46,142 nucleotides of DNA from Flavobacteriaceae bacterium UBA6231 (GCA_002441545.1 DJWL01000017.1:1-46142); one strand, 5' to 3'; positions 7,438 through 16,179 are shown, numbered from the stretch's first letter. Translations and numbers: made by a program. Notes: generated by a model not told the origin, from the letters alone.

Positions 7438-8616
7438 ATGATTAGTATTGAAGAAGCTTTACATGCTGTTAATTTAAAAAGTAAAGAAATTTCAAAAGAA
7501 ATTAAAATATCTATTGATAAAGCAGTTAATTTAACCTTATTCAAAGATGTGTATTCTCCAATAAATATGCCTCCTTTCAGGCAATCGGCAATGGACGGTT
7601 ATGCACTTAATTTACATGATGATTTTACTTATTCTTTAATTGGTGAAGTAAAAGCTGGTGATAGCCATCAACCAAGATTAAAAAAGGGTGAAGTTGTTAG
7701 AATTTTTACAGGCGCTCCAGTTCCAGATTCTGCAAATGCTGTTATTATGCAGGAGAAAGTAATGGTTGATGAAAACAAAATTACTGTTGAAAATAAACTT
7801 CCAAAGGAACACAATATTCGTCAAATAGGTGAACAGGTTAAGAAAGGAGAATTGGCATTAAAAAAGGGTACAAAATTAATTCCGGCAGCTATTGGTTATT
7901 TAAGCTCGTTGGGAATTCATGAAGTTTCAGTTTATAAAATGCCTTCAATAGCACTAATTACCACTGGGAATGAACTTGTTGAGCCAGGAGAACCTTTAGC
8001 CTATGGTAAAATATATGAAAGTAATTCTAAAATGCTCCAAAGCGCTTTAATTAAATTAGGCTTTACTGAGATTACAACTCATAAAGTTAGAGACAATTAT
8101 ACCGATACTTATTCCAAAATAAATGATGTTATTCTTGAAAATGATTTAGTAATTATTAGCGGAGGAATTTCTGTTGGTGATTACGATTTTGTAGGCAAAG
8201 CATTAAAAGAATTAAATGTAGAGGAAGTCTTTTATAAAGTAAATCAAAAACCGGGAAAACCTTTGTTTTTTGGAAAAAAAGGTAACACACTGTTATTTGC
8301 ACTTCCAGGAAATCCTGCTGCTGCTTTAACTTGTTTTTATATGTATGTTTTTGTGGCTTTGCAAAAATTAACTGGTTTAGAGGGTAACGGGTTGGTTAAG
8401 GTATTTGCTAAATCCACTTCAAATCATGAAAAAATGGGTGACAGGTCGTTACTTTTAAAAGCTATTTATAATGATGGTAAGGTTACTATTTTAGAAGGAC
8501 AAAGTTCAGCAATGTTGCAAACATTTGCTGTTTCAAATGCTATTGTTAAAATGTCTAATGGTATGGACAAAATTAATGAAGATGATGTGATAGAGGTCAT
8601 GTTACTACCAGTTTAA
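7438..8616 (+). CDS. moeA: Molybdopterin molybdenumtransferase MoeA
   Basis: 392 residues, usual length for MoeA. The enzyme inserts molybdate into adenylylated molybdopterin to give Mo-MPT. Visible family motifs are PPFRQSAMDGYA near residues 42-53, TGNELVEPGEP in the molybdopterin-binding domain, ISGGISVGDYDF, and KPGKPLFFG followed by LPGNPAAALTCF. I chose the ATG at 7438; a TTG two codons upstream (7432) is in frame but less likely. First gene of the Moco operon, 10 bases before the ModE-type gene, with an ATGAY operator and consensus -7 in front. Confidence 0.95.
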   Translation: MISIEEALHAVNLKSKEISKEIKISIDKAVNLTLFKDVYSPINMPPFRQSAMDGYALNLHDDFTYSLIGEVKAGDSHQPRLKKGEVVRIFTGAPVPDSANAVIMQEKVMVDENKITVENKLPKEHNIRQIGEQVKKGELALKKGTKLIPAAIGYLSSLGIHEVSVYKMPSIALITTGNELVEPGEPLAYGKIYESNSKMLQSALIKLGFTEITTHKVRDNYTDTYSKINDVILENDLVIISGGISVGDYDFVGKALKELNVEEVFYKVNQKPGKPLFFGKKGNTLLFALPGNPAAALTCFYMYVFVALQKLTGLEGNGLVKVFAKSTSNHEKMGDRSLLLKAIYNDGKVTILEGQSSAMLQTFAVSNAIVKMSNGMDKINEDDVIEVMLLPV

Positions 8617-8626
8617 AGATTGTATT

Positions 8627-8965
8627 ATGAATTGTAAAATTAAAAGCAGAATCTGGATTGAGCTTGACGGAGAAGAATTTTTAGGCGAAGGAAAAATCCA
8701 GTTATTAAAAGCCATTGGAGAAACAGGTTCATTATCAAAAGCTGCCAAGTCTATTCACATTTCATATAAAAAAGCATGGCATTTAATAGATGCAGTTAAT
8801 AAAACATCAAAAAAACCTGTAACAATTAATAGTATTGGAGGTAAAGGTGGTGGTGGAACAGAATTAACACCTTATGGTAAATCTTTAATTAGTGCCTTTG
8901 ATGATATGAACAAAAAATGTTGGGAATTTTTAGATGTTCAACTTGAAAAAATTAAGAGTTTATAA
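8627..8965 (+). CDS. ModE N-terminal-type winged-helix regulator without molbindin domain
   Basis: 112 residues, matching only the DNA-binding part of ModE (LysR-type winged helix): GEGKIQLLKAIGETGSLSKAAK, then ISYKKAW and the GGKGGGGTELTPYG wing. The molybdate-binding (molbindin) domains of full ModE are missing, so molybdate sensing must come from another protein or not take place. Such single-domain forms are common. It sits between moeA and a TauE/SafE permease, 3 bases before the latter, inside the Moco operon, and may regulate that operon or molybdate uptake elsewhere. Confidence 0.85.
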   Translation: MNCKIKSRIWIELDGEEFLGEGKIQLLKAIGETGSLSKAAKSIHISYKKAWHLIDAVNKTSKKPVTINSIGGKGGGGTELTPYGKSLISAFDDMNKKCWEFLDVQLEKIKSL

Positions 8966-8968
8966 ATT

Positions 8969-9709
8969 ATGTTACAGTTAGATAATATTTATCTGTTTTT
9001 AATGATACTTCCCATTATATCCTTTCTATATTCTAGTGTGGGACATGGTGGAGCTAGCGGTTATTTAGCGTTGATGGCATTATTTTCTTTTGCTCCAGAA
9101 ACCATGAAACCAACAGCTTTGTTGCTTAATTTATTTGTTGCCGGTATTTCTTTTTACTATTACTATAAAGAAGGATATTTTAATAAAAAACTATTTTTAT
9201 CATTTGCTATAAGTTCCATTCCATTAGCTTTTTTAGGAGGTACTATTGAAATTGATGCGTCTATTTACAAAAAAATATTAGCTGTTTTATTGGTCTTTGC
9301 AATTTTGAAAATGTTGAATGTTTTTGGAAAAGAAAGCGATTCCATAAAGCAAGTAAAACTTTGGCAAGGATTAGTGGTTGGAGGAATTATTGGCTTTTTC
9401 TCTGGTTTAATTGGTATTGGTGGTGGCATTATATTAACACCAGTTATTTTATTACTTCATTGGGGAAAAATGAAAGAAGCGGCAGCAGTATCTGCTTTAT
9501 TTATTTGGGTTAATTCGGCTTCAGGTTTAATTGGGCAATTAAGCATAGGGATTAGTTTAAATATGGATTCTTTTATATTGGTAGCAATAGCACTTATAGG
9601 AGGTGTTTTTGGTGGCTACTTGGGAAGCAAAAAAATAAACAATCAAAACCTACGCTATATACTTGCTTTTGTACTTGTTATAGCCTGTGTCAAATTATTT
9701 TTTACCTAA
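8969..9709 (+). CDS. TauE/SafE family membrane permease
   Basis: 246 residues with about eight hydrophobic segments and the two-fold repeat of the family: an early SVGHGGASGYLA motif and a matching GLIGIGGGIILTPV motif in the second half. TauE/SafE proteins export sulfite or sulfoacetate or carry related anions. In the Moco operon, with 2-3 base spacings on both sides, it could remove sulfite produced by sulfur metabolism or move molybdate; no ModABC genes are in the window. The substrate is undecided. Confidence 0.85.
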   Translation: MLQLDNIYLFLMILPIISFLYSSVGHGGASGYLALMALFSFAPETMKPTALLLNLFVAGISFYYYYKEGYFNKKLFLSFAISSIPLAFLGGTIEIDASIYKKILAVLLVFAILKMLNVFGKESDSIKQVKLWQGLVVGGIIGFFSGLIGIGGGIILTPVILLLHWGKMKEAAAVSALFIWVNSASGLIGQLSIGISLNMDSFILVAIALIGGVFGGYLGSKKINNQNLRYILAFVLVIACVKLFFT

Positions 9710-9711
9710 AT

Positions 9712-10296
9712 ATGATAAAAAAAGAAGACATAACGGGTATCATTTTAGCAGGAGGAAAAAGTTCTCGTATGGGAACTGATAAAGGGTTTTTGGAACTCAA
9801 TGGAAAGTTATTTATTGAATATAGTATTTCGGCATTGCAACCTTTAGTTTCTCAAATAATGATTGTCTCAAATAATTCTGATTATGACGCTTTTGGGCTA
9901 AAACGTGTTAAAGATATTATTAAAAACTCAGGTCCTTTAGCAGGAATATATTCAGGTTTACATCAATCAAAAACAGCGTATAATTTAGTGTTGAGTTGTG
10001 ATATTCCGTTAATAAAAAAAGAGATTTTAGAACAATTGATTAAAGCTCAAGATGGCTATTCAGACGTTATACAAATAGTTAGCAATGAAAAACAAATGCC
10101 TTTAATAGCATTATATAAAAAGACTTGTGAAGCTCCATTTTATAAACTTTTGCAAAATGATGAACGCCGATTGCATGTTGCAATCAATCAATGTAAAGTG
10201 AAAAATATTGTTTTAAATTCAGAATTTGAAACTTTTACAGAAAATATTAATACACCCGAAGAATTAGAAAAAATTGCAAATGAAAGTAAAAATTAA
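9712..10296 (+). CDS. mobA: Molybdenum cofactor guanylyltransferase MobA
   Basis: 194 residues. N-terminal nucleotidyltransferase signature LAGGKSSRMGTDKGFLELNG and the later SCDIPLI metal-binding region identify MobA, which attaches GMP to Mo-MPT to make the MGD form. PsrA-type enzymes need bis-MGD whereas SorA-type enzymes use Mo-MPT, so this gene serves the psr operon specifically. It starts 2 bases after tauE and its 3' end overlaps the moaD start by 17 bases. Confidence 0.93.
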   Translation: MIKKEDITGIILAGGKSSRMGTDKGFLELNGKLFIEYSISALQPLVSQIMIVSNNSDYDAFGLKRVKDIIKNSGPLAGIYSGLHQSKTAYNLVLSCDIPLIKKEILEQLIKAQDGYSDVIQIVSNEKQMPLIALYKKTCEAPFYKLLQNDERRLHVAINQCKVKNIVLNSEFETFTENINTPEELEKIANESKN

Positions 10297-10513
10297 ATAT
10301 TTCGGAATGCTCTCAGAAGTCACTAATTGTGAAGAAGAAACTATTGATTTTTCAGAAAGTCATATTTCTGAGTTATTAGAAAAACTTTGTATAAAATACC
10401 CAAACTTAAGAAACAAAGACTTTCAAGTGGCACAAAATCAGGAGTTAGTGTCTTTTGATACAGAATTATCAAGTAACGAATTAGTTTTATTGCCACCATT
10501 TTCAGGTGGATAA
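10280..10513 (+). CDS. moaD: Molybdopterin synthase small subunit MoaD
   Basis: 77 residues, ubiquitin-like fold, ending in PPFSGG. The C-terminal Gly-Gly is the site that becomes the thiocarboxylate donating sulfur to molybdopterin. I chose the ATG at 10280, giving MKVKIKYFG; it overlaps the end of mobA by 17 bases. A TTG at 10274 is in frame but unlikely. Partners are MoaE (11672) and the activating enzyme directly downstream. Confidence 0.93.
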   Translation: MKVKIKYFGMLSEVTNCEEETIDFSESHISELLEKLCIKYPNLRNKDFQVAQNQELVSFDTELSSNELVLLPPFSGG

Positions 10514-10517
10514 AAAA

Positions 10518-11591
10518 ATGGATAGATATAACCGACATATAATTCTTTCAGAAATTGGTCAAACAGGTCAAGACAAACTATCTAAAGCTAAAGTTTTAGT
10601 GGTTGGTGCTGGCGGATTGGGTTGTCCGGTTTTGCAATATCTTGCAGCGGCTGGTGTTGGCACTATTGGAATTATTGATTTTGACATTGTTGAAGAATCC
10701 AATCTTCAACGTCAAATATTGTTTGGAACATCTTCTTTAGGACAAAATAAAGCTGATGCTGCAAAAAGCAGATTGCAGGATTTAAATAATACCATTAACA
10801 TAAAGGCATATGCAGAAATGTTAACCTTTCAAAATGCAGTTGACTTATTCAATCAATATGATATTATAGTTGACGGCACCGATAATTTTGAAACGCGTTA
10901 TCTTATTAATGATGCCTGTGCCATTACTGGAAAACCCTTGGTTTTTGGGGCTATTTATAAGTTTCAAGGGCAAGTGTCTGTTTTTAATTATGAAAACGGA
11001 CCAACCTACAGATGTGCATTTCCAAACAAACCAAAAAAAGATGATGTTCCCAACTGTTCAGAAATTGGTGTTTTAGGTGTTTTACCTGGAATTATTGGAA
11101 CTTTGCAAGCTAACGAAGTTCTTAAAATCATTTTAGGTATTGGCAGTGTGCTTTCAGGGAAATTATTGTGTTATGATGCACTTTCCAATCAAACCACATC
11201 ATTAAATGTTAAAAAGAATGATGCTGAAATTCAGAAAGTTTTATTAGACAAAAATAATTTTAAAAAGCAGCAATTTGAAACCTTTTGTAAAGTGAATAGT
11301 GAAGTTTCTATAAAAGATATTTTAAATAAAGAAAACGTCCAATTTATTGATGTTAGAGAGCTTTATGAACAACCTAAAGTAGAAGGTGTTGGTATAAAAC
11401 AAATTCCTTTAAGCGAATTGGAAAATCATCTTGATAAAATAAGATTATATAAAGAAAAAGCAATTTTTTGTCAATCAGGAATAAGAAGTAAACAAGCAGT
11501 TTCTGTGTTAGAACAGCACAATATTTTTAATTGTTACAGTATTAAAGAAGGTGCTTCAGAAATAATAGAATTTTTAAATAACAGTCATTGA
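10518..11591 (+). CDS. moeB: MoeB/ThiF-type MoaD-activating enzyme with C-terminal rhodanese domain
   Basis: 357 residues from the ATG at 10518 (MDRYNRHI, the usual MoeB start; a GTG at 10506 overlaps moaD and is less likely). The ThiF adenylation domain (about 1-240) has GAGGLGCPVLQ and DFDIVEESNLQRQ; the rhodanese domain (about 260-355) has DVRELYEQ and the active loop CQSGIRS. The enzyme adenylates the MoaD Gly-Gly end, and the rhodanese can pass sulfur to it, as in MOCS3/Uba4. The stop codon lies in the left arm of a REP-like palindrome. Start is 4 bases after moaD. Confidence 0.92.
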   Translation: MDRYNRHIILSEIGQTGQDKLSKAKVLVVGAGGLGCPVLQYLAAAGVGTIGIIDFDIVEESNLQRQILFGTSSLGQNKADAAKSRLQDLNNTINIKAYAEMLTFQNAVDLFNQYDIIVDGTDNFETRYLINDACAITGKPLVFGAIYKFQGQVSVFNYENGPTYRCAFPNKPKKDDVPNCSEIGVLGVLPGIIGTLQANEVLKIILGIGSVLSGKLLCYDALSNQTTSLNVKKNDAEIQKVLLDKNNFKKQQFETFCKVNSEVSIKDILNKENVQFIDVRELYEQPKVEGVGIKQIPLSELENHLDKIRLYKEKAIFCQSGIRSKQAVSVLEQHNIFNCYSIKEGASEIIEFLNNSH

Positions 11592-11654
11592 GATGGAGGA
11601 ACGACAGAAGCAATCCATTCAAAAGAAAACGATAGCTTCGTGCTTCGAAATGAC
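11584..11654. repeat. REP-like imperfect palindrome between moeB and moaE
   Basis: Begins GTCATTGAGATGG and ends CTTCGAAATGAC. The two arms are imperfect inverted copies (left arm with GAGGAACGAC and AGAAGCAATC, right arm with GATAGCTTCG). The element at 36829-36912 shows the same GTCATT...AATGAC ends and the GAGGA-CAACG-CAATC pattern, so both probably belong to one dispersed family. It supplies the last bases and the stop codon of moeB. Confidence 0.6.
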
Positions 11655-11671
11655 AGACAAACACGTAACAA

Positions 11672-12115
11672 ATGAGTGATAAAAAACCTAAAAGTGTTTT
11701 TAAGCAAGGAGCTATTTCTTCAGAATTTATAGGAGAATCAATTGCTAAACATCAAACAAAAACAAGTATTGGAGCTCATAATATTTTTCTTGGTCAGGTT
11801 AGGGCAGATGTTATTGATAATAAAACAGTAGTAGCTATAGAATATACTGCTTATGAAGAGATGGCCAATGCTAAATTTCATGAGATTCGAGAAGCAGCTT
11901 TTGAAAAATTTGAACTCACCTGTATGCATATTTACCATAGTTTAGGAACTGTTAAAGCAGGTGAAATTTGTTTGTTTGTTTTTGTGTCGTCACCACATAG
12001 AAAAGCAGTTTTTGAAGCTTTAGAGTTTATTGTAGAAGAAATAAAAGCTAAAGTTCCGGTTTTTGGAAAAGAGATTTTTGAGGATAATTCACATCAATGG
12101 AAAGTTAACAATTGA
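11672..12115 (+). CDS. moaE: Molybdopterin synthase large subunit MoaE
   Basis: 147 residues, normal for MoaE. Family features seen are GAHNIFLGQVR near residues 33-43, IEYTAYEEMA, the HSLGTVKAGE segment, and the C-terminal K-x-P-x-x-GKE (KVPVFGKE) with catalytic lysines. With MoaD it turns cPMP into molybdopterin. It is separated from moeB by a REP-like element and from moaC-moaB by a gene remnant, so the operon is loosened here but still collinear. Confidence 0.93.
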   Translation: MSDKKPKSVFKQGAISSEFIGESIAKHQTKTSIGAHNIFLGQVRADVIDNKTVVAIEYTAYEEMANAKFHEIREAAFEKFELTCMHIYHSLGTVKAGEICLFVFVSSPHRKAVFEALEFIVEEIKAKVPVFGKEIFEDNSHQWKVNN

Positions 12116-12141
12116 TTATTTATTAGTGAATATTGATTATT

Positions 12142-12351
12142 ATGGAGGAAGCATTAAAAAATAGAACTAAAATTTTGGCCCACAACTGCTTGAAAATCAC
12201 TCAAGCATTCCCCAATAACTATCTTTCTAATCATATTAAAGGGCAATTAATTAGATGCTCGACATTGGTAGCTGCAAATTACCGAGCAACATGTATAGCA
12301 CAATCAAAAGCAATTTTTATGGCTTCAAGAAAAACAGCAAGTACTAAATAA
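12142..12351 (+). pseudogene. Truncated four-helix-bundle (S23/IVP-type) protein remnant
   Basis: An open frame of 69 residues from the ATG at 12142 resembles the first half of the four-helix-bundle family (about 115-125 residues). Signatures are LKNRTKILA, TQAFPNN, GQLIRCSTLVAANYRA and a shortened RSKADF-like stretch. It then stops with no second half. The ten-base sequence ATTGATTATT stands twice before it (12111-12120, 12132-12141) and inverted (AATAATCAAT) right behind it (12347-12356). The intact proteins have no firmly known function. It looks like a decayed insert in the Moco operon; a short functional protein is possible but less likely. Confidence 0.65.
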
Positions 12352-12382
12352 TCAATAATAATTAGGCAATAATAAATTAAAA

Positions 12383-13294
12383 ATGGTAGATATTACACAC
12401 AAAAGCACCACATTAAGAACCGCTATTGCACAGGCAATTGTTAAAGTTAGTAAACAGGAAACTATTGCTGCCATTCAAAATGATACAGTTCCTAAAGGAA
12501 ATGTATTTGCCATGAGTAAAGCAGCAGGATTACTTGGCGTTAAAAGAACGCCAGATATTTTACCTGATTGTCATCCGTTACCTATTGAATTTACTAGTGT
12601 AGATTATGAAATAAATGGATTAGAAATAACAGTAATTTTTACGGTTAAGACTATTTATAAAACGGGTGTTGAGGTTGAAGCTATGCATGGTGCAAGTGTT
12701 GTTGCTCTTAACATGTATGACATGTTAAAACCAATTGATAAAGGCATTGAAATACATCATATTAAATTGATTAGTAAAAAAGGAGGAAAATCAGATTTTT
12801 CAGATAAATTCAGAAAAGATTTAACGGCCGCTGTGATTGTGTGTTCAGACACAATTTCAGCAGGTGAAAAGGAAGATAGAGCAGGAAAAGCAATCATTAA
12901 AAAACTTGAGGAGTGCGACGTTAAAATAGTCCATTATATTATTATTCCTGATGAAAAGGATGTTATTCAAGAAAAAGCTAAAACATATCAAGCACAAGGT
13001 GTAGATTTAATTATTTATACAGGAGGAACTGGACTATCGAGCAGAGATGTTACACCAGAGGCTTTATCACCAATTTTAGACAGAAGAATTCCTGGAATTG
13101 AAGAAGCTATTCGTAATTATGGACAAGACAGAACGCCTTTTTCAATGCTTTCAAGAAGTATTGCAGGAACCTTAAAAAACACATTAATTTTAGGATTGCC
13201 AGGATCAACCAATGGAGCTAAAGAGTCTATGGATGCTATTTTTCCATCGGTATTACATATTTTCAGAATACTAAAAGGTGCTAGACACGATTAA
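12383..13294 (+). CDS. moaCB: Bifunctional MoaC-MoaB/MogA fusion
   Basis: 303 residues. Residues 1-150 are MoaC (MVDITHKS, DCHPLPI, EAMHGASVVALNMYDMLKPIDK, KKGGKS), which with MoaA makes cPMP from GTP. Residues about 152-303 are MoaB/MogA (VCSDTISAGEKEDRAG, YTGGTGLSSRDVTPEA, LGLPGSTNGAKE), which adenylylates molybdopterin before Mo insertion. The fusion joins the first and a late step of the pathway. The MoaC part lacks the short lead before MVDI found in stand-alone MoaC. moaA follows at once (stop TAA, then ATG, no gap). Confidence 0.95.
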   Translation: MVDITHKSTTLRTAIAQAIVKVSKQETIAAIQNDTVPKGNVFAMSKAAGLLGVKRTPDILPDCHPLPIEFTSVDYEINGLEITVIFTVKTIYKTGVEVEAMHGASVVALNMYDMLKPIDKGIEIHHIKLISKKGGKSDFSDKFRKDLTAAVIVCSDTISAGEKEDRAGKAIIKKLEECDVKIVHYIIIPDEKDVIQEKAKTYQAQGVDLIIYTGGTGLSSRDVTPEALSPILDRRIPGIEEAIRNYGQDRTPFSMLSRSIAGTLKNTLILGLPGSTNGAKESMDAIFPSVLHIFRILKGARHD

Positions 13295-14302
13295 ATGACA
13301 AATCAAAATAACATATTGCAAGATTCACACGGAAGAGATCATACTTATCTAAGAATATCTTTAGTGGAACGTTGTAATTTACGCTGTTTTTATTGTATGC
13401 CTGCAGAAGGTGTACAACTAACTCCTAAAAGTAATATCATGACTTATGAGGAGATTTACGAAATAGCAAAAACCTTTGTAAAACATGGTGTTAACAAAAT
13501 AAGATTAACAGGTGGAGAGCCATTAATCAGAAAAGATATTCCGTTTATTTTTGAAAAATTAGCTTCATTACCTGTTGAATTATCTATTACTACTAATGCT
13601 GTAATCATTAATAAATTTATTGATACTTTAAAGTTATATGGTGTTAACAACATCAATGTTAGTCTGGATTCTTTGTTAAAAGAAAAGTTTAATAAAATTA
13701 CACTTAGAGATCATTTTGATATTGTTTATAGCAATATTTTACTTTTAGTTAAAGAAGGCTTTAACGTTAAGATAAATGCAGTTTTAATGAAAGGGGTAAA
13801 TGATGATGAGATTATTGATTTTATTAACTTAACCAAAGAATTGCCGGTTTCTATTCGTTTTATAGAATTCATGCCTTTTGATGGAAATAAATGGGATTTG
13901 AGTAAAATGGTTTCTTATGCAGAAGTGATGACTTATGTAAATGCATCTTTTTCAGAATCCGATATAGAAAGATTACAAGATGCACCCAATGACACCTCTA
14001 AAAATTATAAAATAAAAGGCTATAAAGGAAGTTTTGCAATTATAAGTTCGGTAACAAATCCGTTTTGCGATTCTTGTAACAGACTGCGTTTAACAGCTAA
14101 CGGTCAGTTAAAAAACTGCTTATTTTCTTCAACAGAATCCGATTTGTTAACTTCACTTAGAGCAGGAAAATCTATAGAACCCATTATTCAAAAAGCTGTT
14201 CTAGCTAAGTTAAAAGTTCGCGGTGGCATGGATACTTTAGAGAAACTTCAAGAACCTAAACTCCATAATCAAAATAGAAGTATGATTACTATTGGTGGAT
14301 AA
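13295..14302 (+). CDS. moaA: GTP 3',8-cyclase MoaA (radical SAM)
   Basis: 335 residues. The radical-SAM cluster motif C27-x3-C31-x2-C34 is in ERCNLRCFYCMP, followed by TGGEPLIRKD. The second C-terminal cluster is in NPFCDSCNRLRLTANGQLKNCLFS, and the protein ends in Gly-Gly, as MoaA does. It performs the first step of molybdopterin synthesis, partnered by the MoaC part upstream. Last gene of the operon; it converges with the dodecaheme cytochrome gene with only 2 bases between them and no evident hairpin. Confidence 0.96.
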   Translation: MTNQNNILQDSHGRDHTYLRISLVERCNLRCFYCMPAEGVQLTPKSNIMTYEEIYEIAKTFVKHGVNKIRLTGGEPLIRKDIPFIFEKLASLPVELSITTNAVIINKFIDTLKLYGVNNINVSLDSLLKEKFNKITLRDHFDIVYSNILLLVKEGFNVKINAVLMKGVNDDEIIDFINLTKELPVSIRFIEFMPFDGNKWDLSKMVSYAEVMTYVNASFSESDIERLQDAPNDTSKNYKIKGYKGSFAIISSVTNPFCDSCNRLRLTANGQLKNCLFSSTESDLLTSLRAGKSIEPIIQKAVLAKLKVRGGMDTLEKLQEPKLHNQNRSMITIGG

Positions 14303-14304
14303 TA

Positions 14305-16179
14305 TTATTTATTAGGCAAAATACATTTAGCACTTATCTTTTTCAAAATAGGTTCTAATCCAAACTCCAAAGCTTGTTTCATCACTTTTGAATCATCTTT
14401 ATGGCATTTCAAGCATGCGCCCACTAAAAGCATTCGTTTTTGTTCTTCTACATTAAAGGGTCTAAAATCTGTTCTTGTAGATTGAATAACATGTTTGTCA
14501 ACGTCTTTTAAGAAAGGAATCCATGCATCTTCGGGTAATTTATCATGACTGTTTAAAGCATATTCAGGAGTAAAAAACCATGTGCCTTTACCATTTTTTA
14601 TATCATAAACCAATGCGCCTTTTCCGTAGCCTAAAGTAGCTGAATTAGAATGACAAGATTTACAATCACGTACTTGTTTGGTTGTGGTATGAGGAGAATT
14701 TGGCGCATATAGCCTGTGAAATGAAATATCACTACCAGTTTTACCAGAAAAACTTCCTTTATCAATAGTTAATATCATTCCTGGAATTGCAGGTTCAAAA
14801 ACTTTTTCACCTTTATGTTCTCTAATTCCTATTGCTGGCTGTGAAGATGAAAACTCAGCTACATATTCTTTCCATTGACCTTTAACATATTTTTTATCCA
14901 ATAAATCAAAAGCTCTAGGTTCGTTTTCATCATATTGATTATGGCAACCAATACAACGAGATGTCCATGATGAATGACATGCACTGCAACTTACATTCTC
15001 GTGCGCATGATCTCTTGAGCAAATTTTTGATTGAGGTTTTAAATCATGTAATTTTCCGTCTTTTTTACCAATTAAAAATGCATTTCTCAACGAATCTATA
15101 AAAGTATTGACCAAAGGATGACCATCTTTTTTTGCGATAATTATTTCTTTATCAGAATGTGAATAGTTTCGATGCAAAAACACTAAAAGACTTTCATTAT
15201 CTAATGAATCATAAGGAATGGTATTGGGTTTTTCTTTAAAATGACAATCGGCACATTGCAACGCTACAGCATCTTCTTCATGAGTATATAATTTGCCATT
15301 TCCCATAACTTCATGCGAAGAATGACAATCTACACACAATAAACCTTTTGTGTGATGTACATCTTCAGTCATATTTTTGTAAACACGCTTATCTTCTAAA
15401 ACCGTATAAAGATCTTTATCAACAATATCTTTCTCATCTAATAAAGTTTCTTGAAGACCCTCGTAATTTGTTGAAATTCTGCTTGAACGACTATGGCAAC
15501 CAAAACAATGTGTATTATTAACAAAAATATTGGTAGATGGATGAAACTTGGGTAATACTTTTTTGTTAGAAGTTAAATAAGTTTTTAAATCATTTTTGGC
15601 TTCATCAGAATAATTCAAATGACAAGCATTACAACCACCGCCTCTGCTTTCCTGAGTAATTTCTCCGAAAGATGATTTTTCTGCTCCTAAATGACAATTG
15701 GCACATAAATCCCTTATATGTTTTTCTGATGCTGAATTTTTTATGTCCTTTATATGAAATTGGTGATTTGGATTATTTGTTTCACCAAACATAAATTTGT
15801 CAACAGCAATAATACCGCTATTGCTGGTCATTAAAGAACTGTTAATTCTGTTTAATTCATCTTGGTGACATTTTCCACAAGTTTCTTTGGCATCAGATAA
15901 ATTTCCTGGTATTAAAATCATGCCTTCATGAGCTTCATTTTTATCTAAGGAAGTGGTATTCCCTAAATGGCAACTGGCACAACCTATAAGTTCCGGGTTA
16001 TGATACCTTGAGTAACCCGTTGTATTTTGATGGCATTGTAAACAAGATTCATTTTCAACTGTTTCAATACTTGTATATTGACTCTCATTAAAGAGATTTT
16101 TATTTGATATAAATAACAAAATGGTTATCAGTAAAATAACCAAAATAATGCCCAAAAGAAGGTGATATTTTTTTCTCAT
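14305..16179 (-). CDS. Membrane-anchored dodecaheme cytochrome c
   Basis: 624 residues with an N-terminal hydrophobic helix (about 6-25) and twelve CxxCH haem sites at residues 46, 67, 101, 159, 183, 225, 282, 309, 398, 409, 506 and 589. A thirteenth near-match (CSRDH at 387) lacks the second Cys. Many additional histidines (for example FHI, VHH, SPHTTT) can serve as sixth ligands. Such proteins carry electrons across the periplasm or act as reductases of N or S oxyanions. I do not see the CxxCK site of NrfA or an octahaem tetrathionate reductase signature. It is divergent from psrABC and shares its upstream region, which contains a TGTAAC operator, so an electron-transfer role with that system is a reasonable inference. 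Confidence 0.85.
   Translation of the reverse strand: MRKKYHLLLGIILVILLITILLFISNKNLFNESQYTSIETVENESCLQCHQNTTGYSRYHNPELIGCASCHLGNTTSLDKNEAHEGMILIPGNLSDAKETCGKCHQDELNRINSSLMTSNSGIIAVDKFMFGETNNPNHQFHIKDIKNSASEKHIRDLCANCHLGAEKSSFGEITQESRGGGCNACHLNYSDEAKNDLKTYLTSNKKVLPKFHPSTNIFVNNTHCFGCHSRSSRISTNYEGLQETLLDEKDIVDKDLYTVLEDKRVYKNMTEDVHHTKGLLCVDCHSSHEVMGNGKLYTHEEDAVALQCADCHFKEKPNTIPYDSLDNESLLVFLHRNYSHSDKEIIIAKKDGHPLVNTFIDSLRNAFLIGKKDGKLHDLKPQSKICSRDHAHENVSCSACHSSWTSRCIGCHNQYDENEPRAFDLLDKKYVKGQWKEYVAEFSSSQPAIGIREHKGEKVFEPAIPGMILTIDKGSFSGKTGSDISFHRLYAPNSPHTTTKQVRDCKSCHSNSATLGYGKGALVYDIKNGKGTWFFTPEYALNSHDKLPEDAWIPFLKDVDKHVIQSTRTDFRPFNVEEQKRMLLVGACLKCHKDDSKVMKQALEFGLEPILKKISAKCILPNK

Noticed and set aside
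8817..8832. TGTAACAATTAATAGT inside the ModE-type gene as a further TGTAAC operator
   Set aside because: Only the left half fits, and it lies within coding sequence.
10506..10517. GTG start for moeB overlapping moaD
   Set aside because: The ATG at 10518 gives the usual RYNRHI start and a clean 4-base gap.
12111..12141. Direct ATTGATTATT copies as target-site duplication of a mobile element
   Set aside because: Both copies are on the same side of the remnant and the third is inverted, so they do not frame an insert as a duplication would.
15007..15021. CSRDH as a thirteenth haem site of the multihaem cytochrome
   Set aside because: The second cysteine is missing; not counted as a haem c site.
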